Positions 24,768 through 24,980 of a DNA stretch of 24,980 nt are shown here, piece by piece. The notes beneath the pieces are model-generated. The model saw only the letters and a list, made by a program, of their open reading frames with translations. It was not told the DNA's origin and made no database searches. The stretch covers positions 1 to 24,980 of the forward strand of contig CAMLML010000068.1 in assembly GCA_946481095.1 (NCBI GenBank), read 5' to 3'. How positions within the stretch are numbered: position 1 is the first letter of the stretch; the number at the start of each line of letters is the position of its first letter. Source of the stretch: an uncultured Cellvibrio sp. Its GTDB lineage: Bacteria > Pseudomonadota > Gammaproteobacteria > Pseudomonadales > Cellvibrionaceae. A program made the translations under genes and the position numbers.

Positions 24768-24980
24768 TCAGGCTCTGGATTCTGAGTAGAGGTCATCGTC
24801 CGGTAACAATTCGTCATCCAGATCAATAATTTCAGAATCATATTCATTGGCGCTGTTGCGATTGGCTGGTGCCTGCGCAAAACGGCGTGTATCCACATCC
24901 TCTTCCGGCAATTTGAAACCGGCTACCGATTCACGAAGATCCAGTGCCATGGCAGCCAGGTTACCAATCGATTGCGCCGT
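24768..24980 (-). CDS. pilJ: C-terminal end of the chemoreceptor PilJ (5' part outside window)
   Basis: The minus-strand frame is open to the window edge and codes for 70 residues up to TGA at 24768-24770. It begins TAQSIGNLAAMALDLRESVAGFKLP, the typical end of a methyl-accepting protein signalling domain, followed by an acidic Asp/Glu-rich tail (EIIDLDDELLPDDDL). Identification as PilJ rests mainly on position before pilK-chpA. There is no room to see membrane segments or methylation sites. The ATG at 24950 is internal. Confidence 0.8.
   Translation of the reverse strand, partial: TAQSIGNLAAMALDLRESVAGFKLPEEDVDTRRFAQAPANRNSANEYDSEIIDLDDELLPDDDLYSESRA

Noticed and set aside
1..24980. CRISPR array, tRNA/rRNA genes, transposase or integrase genes
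   Set aside because: I looked for regularly spaced repeats, cloverleaf-type segments and recombinase motifs and saw none; the only mobile-element hint is the degenerate attC-like sequence near 7.5-8.0 kb.

Overview
The window looks like the chromosome of a Gram-negative gammaproteobacterium. The order fmt–rsmB–(S9 peptidase)–trkA and a Pil-Chp twitching-chemotaxis operon (pilJ–pilK–chpA–chpB–chpC) point to a relative of Pseudomonas; the moderate G+C and several lipoproteins would suit Cellvibrionaceae (Cellvibrio/Saccharophagus-like). That lineage call is an inference from gene content and was not checked by a search.

Layout. (1) 1-7003, core block: the 3' part of fmt, rsmB (coupled to fmt through a TTGA overlap), a convergent secreted S9 prolyl-oligopeptidase-family peptidase whose stop overlaps the rsmB stop, trkA behind a good sigma70-type promoter, and a membrane-anchored Ser/Thr kinase. 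(2) 7011-8053, a small A+T-rich islet: two unrecognised small genes (one membrane-anchored, one lipoprotein), each followed within a few bases by a sequence resembling the 5' half of an integron attC site, closed by a bidirectional terminator. (3) 8072-12476: a two-gene operon on the minus strand encoding a caspase-like lipoprotein (Sel1 repeats, coiled coil, His/Cys caspase fold) and an autotransporter-type outer-membrane barrel, divergent from a DUF2235 alpha/beta hydrolase. (4) 12477-15219, an A+T-rich accessory region: a G10 tract beside a consensus -35 box, then a three-gene plus-strand operon (secreted Cys-rich protein; anchored helical protein; SHOCT-domain membrane protein). A textbook intrinsic terminator lies inside the first codons of its second gene. 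A convergent DUF3592-like membrane protein follows. (5) 15249-24980, all minus strand: the Pil-Chp signalling operon, ending in a lipoprotein gene closely linked to chpC.

How the genes work together. PilJ (receptor), PilK (methyltransferase), ChpA (multi-Hpt CheA hybrid kinase), ChpB (methylesterase) and ChpC (CheW adaptor) form the chemosensory system that, in Pseudomonas, controls type IV pilus twitching and surface-induced cAMP. Fmt and RsmB act in initiator-tRNA formylation and 16S rRNA methylation; TrkA gates potassium uptake. The caspase lipoprotein and outer-membrane barrel are translationally coupled and both carry export signals, so they probably form an envelope system; this is the best candidate here for an undescribed module. 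No tRNA, rRNA, CRISPR array, transposase or integrase gene was seen.
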